NCBI GenBank assembly: GCA_963854835.1
Contig: OY978530.1
Coordinates: forward strand, 30,472,695-30,536,694
Length of the DNA: 64,000 nucleotides
Reading direction: 5' to 3'
From: Megamerina dolium
Taxonomy: Eukaryota; Arthropoda; Insecta; Diptera; Megamerinidae
A program made the translations under genes and the position numbers. Of this stretch, positions 33,124 through 44,602 are shown one piece after another. Within the stretch, counting starts at the first letter, position 1. The number at the start of each line of letters is the position of its first letter. The notes below the pieces were generated by a model. It saw nothing but the letters and a program-made list of their open reading frames with translations. It did no database searches and was not told the origin of the DNA.

Positions 33124-33519
33124 CTAACGAGCCGATCGCGTCCTCGATCGCCCATGTGGCCCTCCGACGAGTATTAAGGGAACGTCTATGTTCAGGTCAT
33201 GGGTTTCTGGGCGTGAGAGCATCACGTCGTGACTCGAAGTGGCGGGAGCTCGGAGCGTTTCGTCCAGCACGATGCCAGGACTAAGGGCGATGCGTTGTGC
33301 ATCCGCTGCCAGGTCGTCTACGTGACACACGATCACTACGTCGTCGCTGTTGGGTGGTGCTGCGATTCGGCAGCCTCCGCTCAGTAGGGAATGACACCGG
33401 ATAAAGGAGTATGCGATGCGCCAGCCTACCCTTTTTACACGAGTTCGGCGAGTCACATGATTCGGTCCCATGCTACAGAGCCGAGCAGTTGCGGCTGTAC
33501 TGATGCGCGTGCACCACAT
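33124..33519 (-). CDS. Unidentified GC-rich 131-codon frame
   Basis: Minus-strand frame opening MWCTRISTAATARLC and ending GGPHGRSRTRSAR. It is markedly richer in G and C than its surroundings and Arg/Ala/Ser-rich. It is downstream of the decayed BEL polyprotein on the same strand, so it may be its last coding part or 3' region, but no motif proves this. A chance frame in GC-rich sequence is a real alternative. Confidence 0.25.
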   Translation of the reverse strand: MWCTRISTAATARLCSMGPNHVTRRTRVKRVGWRIAYSFIRCHSLLSGGCRIAAPPNSDDVVIVCHVDDLAADAQRIALSPGIVLDETLRAPATSSHDVMLSRPETHDLNIDVPLILVGGPHGRSRTRSAR

Positions 33520-33649
33520 TCTTCCCCTGTCTTAGATTCATCGCCAAAAAATCAGCGGCATCGGTGGTGATCTCGAAGTGCTGAACTGAAAATAGAGAGT
33601 TTATTTCTTTTAAGAGTTAAACTGCGGATGACACGAAGGCTTAATCCTA

Positions 33650-35107
33650 GTATTTTAGAGAAAAAAAGAGGGTTTTATTTGTTATTACGCTAATATTACG
33701 CGAATTTATGCGAATGGCAAAATAGAGAACGGTCGATTTGTTCCGAATACCTGCGACATGGATGTGGCCGTCAAATCCGCCATAGAGGTGAGTAACGCAA
33801 CTGAGACTCCATTCGTTGAGGGGGAGCAGCTCACCCTTAATTACCACCAGTTGACCTACTTCCAGCTCCTTTTGAGGGTGTTACCATTTGTAGCGTTTGT
33901 GCAGAATGCGGCGCGGAATGACTCTGTAGAGAGATCAGAGCACAATACCAAATGAATGGCCTTTGTGGAAAAGCATACAAGTACCGGCACATACCATTTG
34001 AGAATGGAAGCAGTTCGAAGCGTAGATACTTCAATTTGGAATGGGTCTGCATAATCAACACCTGTGGTAGCGCAAGATACCGACAAGGTACACTGTTAAA
34101 ACGGCAGAGCTGCCATAATCTGTGATCGGACCTTTTATTTGTGAATAGTAGAAACGTTGCATAGAAATATGCATTTCCTTCTTGAATTCTTGTAGACCCA
34201 TTCTGAACATAGGACTTTGTTCTGCTTGTAGGAGCAGAGTATGGAGAAACTCGAGATAAAGAACGCAAAATCTGGAATTTTCAGTAAGAAGTATGGGGTG
34301 GCGCTTATTATAACTAAGACCAGAATGAGCCAGTTGACCATTTACTCTCAAGAGATTTTCCTTGTCAAGAAAAGGGTTTAATATCAGCAAAGAACTGAGG
34401 AGAGCCTTCAGCTCTTTTGAAAAATATTGCTATTGGGCTAACGAAATTAGCCGGCTTTTTGTGAAACGAATTTCGTCCTGCGAGAGAGAGCAATTCGAAA
34501 TTGGAGGATATTTTCGCAAATTAGAGAGTCCGTTATGGACTAAACAGAAAACGTAAGAAATCACGCGTAGCGCCCAAGAAATGACGAGAACCGATCCAGA
34601 ATGTCTGTATGGTCATCTAATATGAGAAGAACTTCCACTTTCCCTTGCTCTGGTGGCAACGTGGTGGAAACTGTTGGTTTTGGGCAAGCTTCTTCGGGGT
34701 GATGAAGCCATGCAGTGCCATTCAATAAAAAGGTATTGAACACAAGATCTTGGGGTTTACATCCGCGTGTATCCAAATCAGCTGCTGATGACTTGGCGCC
34801 ATATAGCAGTTTCACCGATTTGGAGTATCTGGGCTGTACAATTAGCGACGTACGTTTTCCATGTATGGGGTGGTTTTTCTAGACATGCGATAACGATTTC
34901 AGAATCGAACAAGAAAAATATGTCTGCAAACTCGACATCTATAGTTTGCCTAATGGACTTGGCTAGGTGCGAAAGTAAAACGGCGCCATACAATTCCAAA
35001 TGTAGTAAGCTGATTGTCTGCAGAGGTGCAAATTTTCCCTTATCCACCAGTAAATGACAGAATATTTGATGCAAAATACGCTTTCTCTGAAGCGTCACAA
35101 AATCCAT
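33650..35107 (-). pseudogene. BEL/Pao pol fragment, minus strand
   Basis: Read on the minus strand: RNase H segment with LHLELYGAVLLSHL and LFDSEIVIACLEKPPHTWK (35107-34778), a linker, the integrase zinc-binding part with VNGQLAHSGLSYNKRHP (34350), then integrase core TGVDYADPF, CFSTKAIHLVLCSDLSTESF (34080-33900), and a terminal domain KGELLPLNEWSLSCVTHLYGG (33840). The region between the first integrase block and the terminal domain is missing. Frames are broken at several points. Inactive. Confidence 0.82.
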
Positions 35108-35111
35108 GAAG

Positions 35112-35800
35112 CTGGATGCGCTTCTTTTTTTTGCATATATTTATTGATTAATTGTATCTTTCTTATTTGAAAATTTACAATTTATATTCAAATCTTAAAA
35201 AACTATTATAATAGCGATGTGCTTAAGGAATAACATTTAATGACCTACTATAAAAAATAACAAAGCAAAGATTTACAATTTACAACTGGATTTTTTTTAA
35301 ATTATGTTTACTTAAGAAGCTTTCTCTTTAATCTATTGATTTTAGAAGCCACAAGCAGCTGTTTCGCCTTAGGATTTGGAAGAAGTTCTAGCTTGGCTTT
35401 ATACTTTTCAATGTTTCGCCGCACTACATCAGAGACGGTGGGAATTTGAAGCTCATTGTGAATATGTATGTTTTTGATATACCATGGAGCACTAGTGATT
35501 TGTCTGAGCAACATACTTTGGACTCTCTGAATTTTTTCTGCATTTGTAGAACAGGCTGAACTCCACAGCTCTAAGCCATAACACTAAATAGTTTTATGAT
35601 GGCGTTATATATCAGGACTCTGTTAGATAAACTGAGCTTAGAGTTTTTATTAATTAACCAAAAGATTAGCTGAGACTTTAATTTTATTTGTGGTTTTTTG
35701 CTCTCTATGTGTTTAGTCCATGTTAGTCTTCTATCAAGATGGATTCCAAGGTATTTAACATCATTTGCTTGAGGTACGATGATGTTATTCAACTTCACAG
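35112..35800 (-). pseudogene. Jockey-clade LINE, 3' end of ORF2
   Basis: Minus strand: VKYLGIHLDRRLTWTKHI and SKLSLSNRVLIYNAIIK (35798-35571), then SAPWYIKNIHIHNELQIPTV and a C-terminus ending at 35308. These are the thumb and C-terminal blocks of Jockey-clade reverse transcriptases. One frame change near 35570. A T-run near 35125 is the A tail. The element is truncated 5' at about 35800, as expected for incomplete reverse transcription. Confidence 0.82.
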
Positions 35801-35835
35801 GGGGACAAGTCTCTTTCGAGCTTCTCTTTCATTAC

Positions 35836-36127
35836 TGTTGTGCGTCTTAAATTTTGGACAGTATTAGAAGGGACCTACTTATTTTAGCCGGTTCCGAACG
35901 GCAGAACACTTGTGACTGACTTTTTCTGAGCTTTGTCACAGAGTTCTTTTAGAAGCTTTTTCATGGCAAGTTGTTACTGTCGGAAGAATTGCTAATTGCT
36001 TGCCGACAGGTGGGTACCGTTCGAAAGAAAAATCTTTTCGATATTAAATTTGTTATGCATCAGCCGGGGATTGAACCACGACCTACAGATTAGAAGGCGA
36101 ACACACTAACCTCTGAGCTACGGCACC
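35836..36127 (-). repeat. tRNA-derived SINE, copy 1
   Basis: Shared with 56471-56758. Read on the minus strand the head (36127-36055) looks like a tRNA with A box TAGCTCAGAGGTTAG and B box GGTTCAATCC, followed by a body of about 200 bp ending near TGTCCAAAATTTAA. It has no intact clover-leaf end or terminal CCA, so it is a retroposon rather than a gene. Internal boxes would drive RNA polymerase III transcription. Confidence 0.8.
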
Positions 36128-36129
36128 CA

Positions 36130-36287
36130 CTTTGTACTTTGGTTTCATCAATATTACCCTTTCTTAGAGGTACTACGAAAAAATTATTTTTCCCTATTAT
36201 ATTTGAAAGAGAATTTATTAAAACGCTAGGATTTTTTCTCTTAGATACATAGGTGGGGCGTTGTTGCTCTTGTTGTAACCTTATCAC
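36130..36287 (-). pseudogene. Jockey ORF1 fragment
   Basis: PSVLINSLSNIIGKNNFFVVPLR and NIDETKVQ match the region before the PRE/C2HC domain of the Jockey gag-like protein at 42255-43307. Only about 45 residues remain, next to the SINE. Confidence 0.6.
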
Positions 36288-36339
36288 GTCTTTCCGATGC
36301 TACAAAAAACTAACGTCTTCCCCGACATTCCTATAGGTT

Positions 36340-36990
36340 TTGTATCAGAATGCTAGGCGCTTAAACACGAAGTTGTGTGACTTATTTCTGAAAAGTTTTG
36401 AAAGCCAGTTGGATATTCTTGTCTTTTCTGAAACTTGACTCAAGCCAACAATTTACAATGCAGAAATTTTGTGTAATTCTTTCCAAATTTTTAGAAAGGA
36501 CCGTCAGTCCAAAATTGGTGGCGGCGTGCTTATAGCGATACAGACTTCATTTCCGTCTAATTTAATTTCGATTCCGGAAATTGAAGATTTCAAATTTGTA
36601 TGTGCTCGTGTTCGGTTGGGAGCTAAATGTTTGTACATTACATGCTCTTACATTCCCCCAAACTCGGATATCAGTGTATATTATAAACATGCTACTCTTC
36701 TTGTTAATGTTTTTAATGTGCTTAATCTAAATTATTCTTTGTTAACTTTCGGTGATTTCAACCTGCCACATGTTTGTTGGAATTTAGATGAAAATAATCA
36801 ATTAATTCCATGCACTACTCGTGAAACTTTAATGTATTTCTGAATTCATTCTCCGAGCTTAGCTTAAAGCAAGTAAATGCTTTTTATAACAAAAATAACA
36901 AAATTTTGGATTTAGAGTATGTGATCCATTTGCTATCCCTGAAGACAGCCATCATCCTACTATCTGCGTATCTTTAGAATACTTCTGTCC
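36340..36990 (+). pseudogene. LINE AP-endonuclease fragment
   Basis: Reads LYQNARRLNTKL, LDILVFSET then a stop for the usual Trp, KIGGGVLIAIQ, YITCSYIPPNSDIS and LLTFGDFNLPHVCW, the order of blocks in LINE endonucleases. The open part is 36469-36843. No reverse transcriptase follows. The clade (Jockey/CR1-like) is not resolved. Confidence 0.75.
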
Positions 36991-37109
36991 TGTAAGTTAC
37001 AATATGGCTTCGCAATTTGAACAGTACTGCTTTAAAATGACCAACTATGTTAAATTATGTAAACTGCTTTCCGCAGTAAATTGGCCCACGTCCAACTCAA
37101 ATTTGGATG

Positions 37110-38490
37110 AGTGGGTCTCAGATTTTTAATAACATCCTTTAATAATGTCTTTAGTCTGCGTAATGCTCCACAAACAATGTGCAGGGTAATTGATAAGGTA
37201 ATCGCATACCATCTTAAGGAGCGTATTTTCGTTTATTTGAGCGATGTTTTATTGGTGTCGGAAGATTCATATTCAGTTATTCAGGAGATATCGCACTATA
37301 TTCGGACGGCAGTTCTAACCTTTAATGTGGCAAAAAAGAAATTCTGCTTAAAACAGGTTAGTTATGTAGACTATATCGTAGGTTGCGGAACCTCACAAAT
37401 AGACACTGATAAAATGTTTGGAACCACCCAAAAAGATACCTCAGATACACTGTTTTCTTGGCGATGCCCTAAAAGATCACCTGACGTCAGCGCCATTCCT
37501 TGTAACCCCAACTATACTAAAACGTTTATCATCTAATGTGACGCAAGACAGTACGGTTTGGGTGCTGTGCTTGCCCAGTTGAACGAAAACAACTAAGAAT
37601 TTTCCGTGGTTTATATATCACAAAAGTTCAACAAAGCGCAGCGCACTCCCTCGCTTTAACTCGCTAATGTGGTTCCGGATGAGTCAGGTATATGTTCTGA
37701 CGGTGTCGAATTTATAGACGGAGTGCAAATCGATTATGTGCCGAATATTGTTCATTCATCACCAAGATTTAATGATCCCGATTATACTGAATTAGGTAAA
37801 AAAAATTCAGTTAGCCTTGAAAGTATATAGATTTTCAAGTAAGGGACAATTTTATTTACCAAAGAAGATGAGGTGAGGTTGAACAACACAACTCTTCAGG
37901 AATGTTGATGATATCAAAGGTGTTGCAAGAAGAAGTGATCTACAATGCTCATGACGTGCCTGCTTGTGCTCACGGAGACATTGCCAAAACTGCTGATCTA
38001 ATTAGGGATTTCTTCTTTTGAACATCACTTTCTCGATCGATGCGTGATTACATAGCAAAATGTGAGTTATGCAAGGAAACTAAATATCCGACATAGGTTA
38101 TTTGACTATCCATGAGAAGTATTGTACCCACTGAAAGTATTTTTCAACGCCTATAGATTGATCTAATTGTCCATTTCCACGATCGAAGAATATCCACATA
38201 AGTAGTTTAATTGTATTAGAACAGTTGTCAAAGTTTACATTTTTGTGCCCTTTGGAAAAGTTGCGTTTAACACCAATTATAAATTTTCTCAAAGAACACA
38301 ATTCTACATTTTTGGAGTACCAGAATACCTCGTGAGTAATACCGGAAGTCAGCTCAAATCTGAAGAATTCGAATCATTTTTAACTAAGAGCGGAATCAAC
38401 CATGTATGCACCGCAGTATACTCGCCGCAAAGCAATATCTCAGAAAGGGTTAATCGCTCGATTAACGCCGTGCATACATAAAAAGCGACT
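37110..38490 (+). pseudogene. Ty3/gypsy pol fragment
   Basis: SLRNAPQTMCRVIDKVI and FVYLSDVLLVSE (37150-37260) come from a gypsy reverse transcriptase with the second Asp-block Asp changed to Ser. Scattered RNase H traces follow (37530-37650), and integrase FGVPEYLVSNTGSQLKSEEF and YSPQSNISERVNRSI at 38310-38460, where the catalytic Asp is Asn. Domains are shortened and frames broken. Confidence 0.75.
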
Positions 38491-38769
38491 ACCAGGAATA
38501 GACTACAAAAGCAGCTAGTGCTGAGAAAAAACTTTGCGCTTAGCAACCAGGTTAAACTCTTTAACAGCAAGTTAGCGCATACTTTCCTCAAGTCGCGGGT
38601 ACGTACTCGTGGAGGTTCTGTTTATATGTATACGAAGATGGATCAGGCAAGCTTCTCGGCACGTACCATAGCAAAAATATGCAGCCCATATAATACAACA
38701 ACAAAAGACAAATCAACAAAATCGCAAAGTTATTCGCTCCCATTTTTCAGCTTCAAAGCATAAGACATG

Positions 38770-39335
38770 CTTAGGTTTTGAACCTGCTCTGTGATGGTTG
38801 CTTTTCAAATATAATTTGAAATTTAAATAAATTTCAGAATTTCTTACTTTTTCTTATTTGCCTGACTTGCCTTGACTTTCAAAATTAGAGTACACAATTG
38901 AAATCCACTCGCACCACTTCACTAAACCGTAACTCAAGGTGACGGTATGTCACATTCAGCTTTAGGCTTTAGACTCGCCCATTTCGGTCGAGTAAGTCCA
39001 AGAGTGCAGTAGTCTCTACTTTAATTCGCCCAACTAAACTTGTAAATAGTGTAAATATAATATATAAATAGACAAAGTGAACGTTTTTTTCCATTGCAAT
39101 CAAATATTGCAATCGCAATAATTTGTTCTCTTTGGTGAGTAATTCTACAAACTTGGAACGTGCAATTTTGCGCCCGAAGGTGGTACTTTTGAAGCCACAA
39201 AGCACTCCACGGACTTGGAGTATCTTTCTCTCGCAATCTAAATCCACTTTTACACTTCTAATTCCGTTCTTATTGTATATTTTTTCTCATTGCAGAGTTT
39301 CCTGTGTACGTTTTGGCCACACAAAGAGTGTGCAA
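38770..39335. other. Unassigned AT-rich stretch
   Basis: No gene supported. It may be the LTR or trailer of the preceding gypsy fragment; I cannot find a partner repeat. Confidence 0.35.
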
Positions 39336-39474
39336 TGATTGAACGCCATAGAAAAGGAAACCACCTGCAATGTTTGAACGCCATAGCAAAGGCAACCACC
39401 TGCAATGTTTTAACGCCACAGCAAAGGCAACCACCTGCAACGTTTGAAGACCATATGCGGAGCAACCGTCAGCA
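39336..39474. repeat. Minisatellite of about 36-bp units
   Basis: Three and a half degenerate tandem units around GAACGCCATAGCAAAGGC and AACCACCTGCAATGTTT. Units touch without spacers. Confidence 0.85.
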
Positions 39475-39641
39475 ACAAATGCCTTTAACACATGGAATAC
39501 ACAGAACGTACCAACAAATATCCCGGACTTAAATTTACAAACCACAACCTATTGTGCTTAGTACCATCAAAAGATACACAACACTACGTTCATCGTATCA
39601 CCATACTTGTTTGCAAACAATGAATGATCGCCACGAATATA

Positions 39642-40948
39642 AAGGGTTATCCATTTTGCGGTTTCAAAAGTAAATGTAAATAAAACACATATAAAATATT
39701 TTTTATCATGATATTTCTTTTTTATTATAAAGTTTGAACGTTGACATTATGTGTGAAATACTACATCATTTAAATGACCACCACGCGAATTGTTGCAAGC
39801 ATCGATTCTTTTGAGGTAATTTTCGACCACTTTTTGACACATATTGGGCGGTATCTCAGCCATAACGTGACGAATGTTGGTTTTTAGGTGCTCAAGAGTT
39901 AAAGGTTTATCTGCATAAACACGGTCTTTCGCGTAGCCCCACAAAAAAAGTCAAGCGGTGTCAAATCGCATGATCTTGGTGGCCACTTGATATCGCCACG
40001 ACGAGAAATTACGCGGCCAGAAAATTTCTCTTGCAATAAAGCCATATTCGCTCGAGTTGTGTGGCATGTGGCACCGTCTTGTTGAAACCACATATTCTCT
40101 AAGTCGTATTCTTCAATAGCAGGCAAAAAAAGTCGGTTATCATATGACCATAACGCTCCGAATTGACGGTGACAGTCGTTCCATCGTCGTTTTCGAAGAA
40201 GTAAGGTCCAATCACACCTCCGGACCAAAGATCGCACCAAGCAGTGACTTTTTGTGGATGTAGTGGCCTCTCTTCAATTACTTGAGGATTCTCAGAACCC
40301 CAAATACGACAATTTTGTTTGTTAACATACCCACCGAGTGAGAAATGTGCTTCGTCGCTGAAGAAAATTTTGTTCGAAAAATCGCCGTCCACCGCCTGTT
40401 GTTCAAGCACCCATTCAACGTATCTACGACGTTGTTAATGGTTAGCTGGCTTCAGTTGTTGTGTGAGCTGAATTTTATATGGATGTAGGTGTAGATCCAA
40501 ATGCAAAATACGCCATAATGTGCCGTAAGACAGTCCTAATTCCTGAGAACGACGAGGAATCGACACATTCGGGTCTTCGGCAACACTTTCACTTACAGCA
40601 GCGATATTTTCGGTGGTACGAGCGAAACGATGATGCACAGGCCTTACAATATCTGTAACCGATCCAGTCTCTTCATATTTCTTCACAATTTTGCCAATTG
40701 CTTGCGTAGTTGGACGATTATGTAAACCATAATCTCCTCTTAAAGCACGATATGTGGCTGTGGCAGAATCACCATTTTTGTAGTAGGTTTTTACAATTTT
40801 AATGCGTTGTGCGATAGTTAAGCGATCCATTTTCGCCAGACTTTGTCAGACTTTGAACTGAAAAAGAAAGAAATTGTTTTAACAACTCAGTTTGACAGAT
40901 GTCGAATTCTAGCCATATACTTTTGAAACCGCGAAATGGATAACCCTT
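39642..40948 (-). mobile_element. rosa-group mariner transposon, copy 2
   Basis: 1,307 bp, both terminal inverted repeats complete (AAGGGTTATCCATTT...), flanked by TA at 39640-39641 and 40949-40950. Same family as 6428-7730, in opposite orientation. Confidence 0.95.
39760..40830 (-). pseudogene. rosa-group mariner transposase, copy 2
   Basis: ATG at 40830. The catalytic blocks FSDEAHFSLGG, FQQDGATCHTT and LTPLDFF keep all three Asp with the DD41D spacing. It is broken by a TAA for a likely Ser near 40437 and by one-base changes in T-runs near 40125 and 39945. Its C-terminus, MCQKVVENYLKRIDAC to VVFHT, shows the reading frame lost in copy 1. Inactive, though less damaged at the active site. 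Confidence 0.9.
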
Positions 40949-41581
40949 TATGTAAGTCTTATTCACTAGCAGTACAAACAAAAACTTTATTTTGCTGATC
41001 CAATCGTCTCTTATTTATTAAAAATTCAGCTGCTTATTTGTAGTTTCTGCTCTCCGTGCTATTATTCTGTTTTATTTTACTTAGACGCGTTCTTACTTAC
41101 ATAGCGTAAGATTAATCAAGGGAAGTATGGCTAAAGTGCAATCTCGTTCTCTATCTTTCATTACACTACTCGACAGAAAAAAAGTACCTTAAAAAGTTCT
41201 GTATTAGGTTTGACCCGCTGAACAAGAAAATGGCACTCATTTATTTTTCCAAAGAAGCGTTTTCGGGATATTCGCGAAAAATATTTTTTTTCGCACTTTT
41301 TCCAGTTATTGGCAAAAATCTCGAAAACATTTTATCCATATACCATGATTTGCACGCCATACTATTTGTGTCGATCGGATTAAATTTGACTGTGTTATAT
41401 GATCATTTTCAGTTGATCCATTTACCTGAAAAAGAAATTATTTCACATATTTTTAAGATTGTAGGCGAAAGGTGATTTTATGGCAAACATCTTAATTTTT
41501 CATGTCAATGGAATGACTAAATATGAGTACTTTTCAATCAAGATCAAAAATGTCTCTTGTTATCAAATTCCATCGCATATT

Positions 41582-43565
41582 TTTTTTTTCTAACAAACTT
41601 TTTTTATTGGATCTTTCTAAATTACTTAGAAACTAACAATAAGTAATAAAATCTTACAAACTAACTAAAATTATGTGATATTCCCAACGTTCCATCACAA
41701 TTTGTTGAGTCACGAGGTATAGCAATTTCACAGCATATTCAGTGTCTTTTCTTTTTAATCGACGATGCCCCGTGCCCAGCAACAATTGCCTAGCAAGGGG
41801 ATTCGGATGATCTGGCTGGATTCAAGAATTTGAATTAGCTCCAAACGGTGCTGGTTTAAGCCGTTGGAGTTCCAGTGGCATATCTTGAGACAACTCATGG
41901 TCTGGATAGCAATGTTTGGAGTAACATCGATTGATTTTTCATCATTTCTTGCATCATTGTTTACATTGAGTTCATGAATTGGTTCATATTCTGAATTAAT
42001 GTTTGAAGCAAATGTTCAAGGGTACTTGGCTGTTGGGTGGGCAGTGAGTGCTTCTGCTCATTATTTATATTGCTTTGTTGTTGTGGGTTTTGTTTTAACA
42101 CACTAGCGTATTAATTGGTTTGATTCTTCTTTGGGATTGCAGAGAAGAATTGTGTTGCATCAATATTTTGTCTCTTACTTGAGTTGGCTATCTGAGTTTG
42201 AACTCAGATAGCCAACTGGTTTTAGAGGTTGATTGCTAGCGGAGAAATTTATTTTTAGGGTTGTATATACTGGGCAACCTCTATAATTTGCGGTGTGATT
42301 ACCTCCACAATTGCTGCATTTTTCATTCTAGCATCGCCTTTAGATTTTGGGCATATGTTTGATTTATGGAGATCTCCACAAATCACACAAACAGCTGGCA
42401 GGGTACAATATGTCTTAGTATGTCTATATTCTTGGCAGTTACTGCACTGAGGAGGTCCAGTTCTCTTATGGGCTTCTTCGATTGTGATTTTGCGATGCAA
42501 TAAATATCGAATTTTATATATGGGGTGTACTTCACCTTTTTTTAGGGGTTTTGTTTCAGGCTGAAGCTCAATACGATATAACAGTTGTGGTATATTGCTC
42601 TTGTTGAGAATGTTGAATACTGTTTTGGCTTGAAACCCTTCTTCCTGAAGGGCAAGTTTGATTTCGTTAATATCAACATTGGGTTCGACGCTTTTGAGTA
42701 CAACGATTAAGCCCTTAGTACTTTTTAGCTGATATGTATAGTAATTCTTTTTTACAGCATCAAATTCCGCGATTACTTTGCGATAATGAGTTTCGCTGTA
42801 GATTTGCACTTTCGTTTCCTCAATTAGGCCTTTGCTAATGGGAACAACGTGGAAATTCTTTGGTCCTATAAGACTTGTAATTCTAGAAATCAACTTATCT
42901 GAGTTGCGTTCTCTTAAGAAAATGTGTGGGGGTTTGAAATGTTTCTTGGAGATAATATTTTCGTCACTTTCATCACCCGAAAGCAGATCGTATCTATTTT
43001 CCGAACTAATAGGGGCAGTGTTCTGCTTTTGAATTTTTGTTGAATTCATTTGTTTTGAATTTTGGGGACTTCTTTTCCGCTTTACTACAGTAATGTAGCG
43101 ATCAATTCCAGTTTGAACAGCAACTGGTTCTGTAATAGTCATCGCACTAGTTGCTTTTACTACTGGGTCATGCACTTCAGTAGAAAGGACGTTATTTGTA
43201 TAGTATAGAGATAGTATATCACGAGAGAACAAATTATTTTTTTTGTCTGTATTTATTGTTGTTGCAAATTTTGATGTAGTGTTAGAGTGAGGAATATGTG
43301 CAGGCAAAAGATTTGCACTGTTACTTTCACTTGTGCAGTGTGTATCAACTGTTTTTTTTTTGATAATGCACTTATCGGGGGGGTTTGTGCGGGTGATTGC
43401 AATTATGGTTTACACACACATTAACAGGCGATTGCCGTTGCCGCAGAGGAGAGCGCTGAACACTCTTATTACAAACAAAATATTTGCAAACGATATTATT
43501 AATTTTTTTTTCTTTTATTTTAATGTGCTTTTTGCTTATTTGTATAAGCAATAAAAAAATCACAG
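41582..43565 (-). mobile_element. Internally deleted Jockey-clade LINE
   Basis: Read on the minus strand: 5' region, ORF1 (43307-42255), the first residues of an endonuclease ORF2 (LKICHWNSNGLNQHRLELI, 41890-41840), then directly the C-terminal end and A tail (T-run at 41582-41590). Nearly all of ORF2 is missing, so it could only have moved with help. It lies within the TA-flanked element. Confidence 0.75.
42255..43307 (-). CDS. Jockey ORF1 gag-like protein
   Basis: 350 residues, ATG at 43307, no stop inside. Low-complexity N-terminus, then a PRE/C2HC-type domain (GLIVVLKSVEPNVDINEIK to KITIEEAHKRTGPPQCSNC, residues about 205-300) and two zinc knuckles, CSNCQEYRHTKTYC and CVICGDLHKSNIC. Such proteins bind the LINE RNA and, in Jockey relatives, help bring it to chromosome ends or the nucleus. 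Downstream ORF2 is almost fully deleted, so this full-length ORF1 is carried by a defective element. Confidence 0.85.
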   Translation of the reverse strand: MPAHIPHSNTTSKFATTINTDKKNNLFSRDILSLYYTNNVLSTEVHDPVVKATSAMTITEPVAVQTGIDRYITVVKRKRSPQNSKQMNSTKIQKQNTAPISSENRYDLLSGDESDENIISKKHFKPPHIFLRERNSDKLISRITSLIGPKNFHVVPISKGLIEETKVQIYSETHYRKVIAEFDAVKKNYYTYQLKSTKGLIVVLKSVEPNVDINEIKLALQEEGFQAKTVFNILNKSNIPQLLYRIELQPETKPLKKGEVHPIYKIRYLLHRKITIEEAHKRTGPPQCSNCQEYRHTKTYCTLPAVCVICGDLHKSNICPKSKGDARMKNAAIVEVITPQIIEVAQYIQP

Positions 43566-43989
43566 AAATAACTCCTTGAGTTTAATTAGCGTCTTTTCGC
43601 AATATATTTAATTTTTTTTTTACCGAAATCAATCACTTTTCCGACTCTATCAAAGGAGAGATGCGAAACACGTCCACTCTTATTGGTGACTTTCACATAC
43701 GTCGCATATGACTTCGTCAAATTTAATCCAATCAATTACATTGTTGGAAAGAAGATCACGACATTCAAATGTTGTGCAAATCATATTATTATATATTGAT
43801 AAATCGTTTTCGAGATTTCTACCATTAACTAAAAAAAGTACAAAAAACCACGTTTTTCGTGAATACCTCTCAAACGATTCTTTGGAGAAAAGAATGAAGG
43901 CAAGTTTCACTTTCAGTCACTAAAGGTTAGTTTCGAAAACTTACTTTTCTTGAGGTACTCGCAAAAGATGGAATAATTGTCGAGTAGTG

Positions 43990-44379
43990 TAGTAGTTATA
44001 TAACAAAAGTTTGAAATGTTATTAGTTAACAATTTAGTGATTATAAAACCCAGGTAAAATTAAAACATTAATAAATTGTATTGGTTGGGATTGGGAGAGT
44101 GAATTCCGCTCTCGATTTTATGTTGGGTAGGGAGAGAGCAGGAGATGAATTACATTTAAAGTCTCGACTTAAGTAGTGGTTTCTTAGTCATATTCATAGC
44201 TGTTGCCCGCTGTAGCAAATACACTACGCGCCTGGTGGTGGCGCTGTACGTCCGAATATCCGTATGACAAGTTTTATTGAGGTTAATATACAAGTACAAG
44301 TCCGTCGTGATGTTCATTTTGCTAGATTAGATTGTATGGGTGTGTGGTAGCTGTAAGAGTTCTAGCAAGAATCACCCCT
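43990..44379. other. Unassigned stretch
   Basis: No gene or repeat that I can name; it probably continues the decayed gypsy that follows. Confidence 0.35.
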
Positions 44380-44602
44380 TAACCCGAAGAGCTTAGATCC
44401 AGATCAGCTACGAATTTTCGATATCAAAAACACTCTTGCAAAAATGACAGAAAATCTATTAAAATTCGTGGTGGCTTGCAAGCTGTTATTTCCTCAGTGT
44501 TTTCTGGATTCACCATTATTCCTTTTGTTGTGAGAATATGGTCCAGGTATTGCACTTCATTACAAGCGCAACGACATTTGACCTTATTAACTTTAAAACC
44601 AA
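44380..44602 (-). pseudogene. Old gypsy, RT/RNase H piece
   Basis: Minus strand: VKCRCACNEVQYLDHILT, GIMVNPENTEEI and YRKFVADLDL, the thumb region of a gypsy reverse transcriptase. RTE copy 2 inserted at 44603. Further parts of what looks like the same element are at 55440-56300. Confidence 0.65.

Larger units (their letters stand above)
41164..43989. mobile_element. TA-flanked element with long inverted repeats, invaded by Jockey
   Basis: CACTACTCGACAG at 41164 and its inverted form ending at 43989 are both flanked by TA. The arms (about 41164-41480 and 43680-43989) are imperfect inverted repeats of about 300 bp; both contain a translated-looking stretch around FSKE.F..YSRK and R/KNLEN. Without the Jockey insertion (about 41582-43565) it would be near 0.85 kb. 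This fits a non-autonomous Tc1/mariner-type or foldback element. No transposase is present. Confidence 0.75.

Noticed and set aside
36055..36127. A tRNA gene on the minus strand
   Set aside because: A and B boxes are present but the stem ends do not pair well and the same unit with a 200-bp body recurs at 56471-56758, so it is the head of a SINE.
39336..39474. CRISPR-like repeat array
   Set aside because: Units of about 36 bp touch without spacers and drift in sequence; this is a eukaryotic minisatellite.
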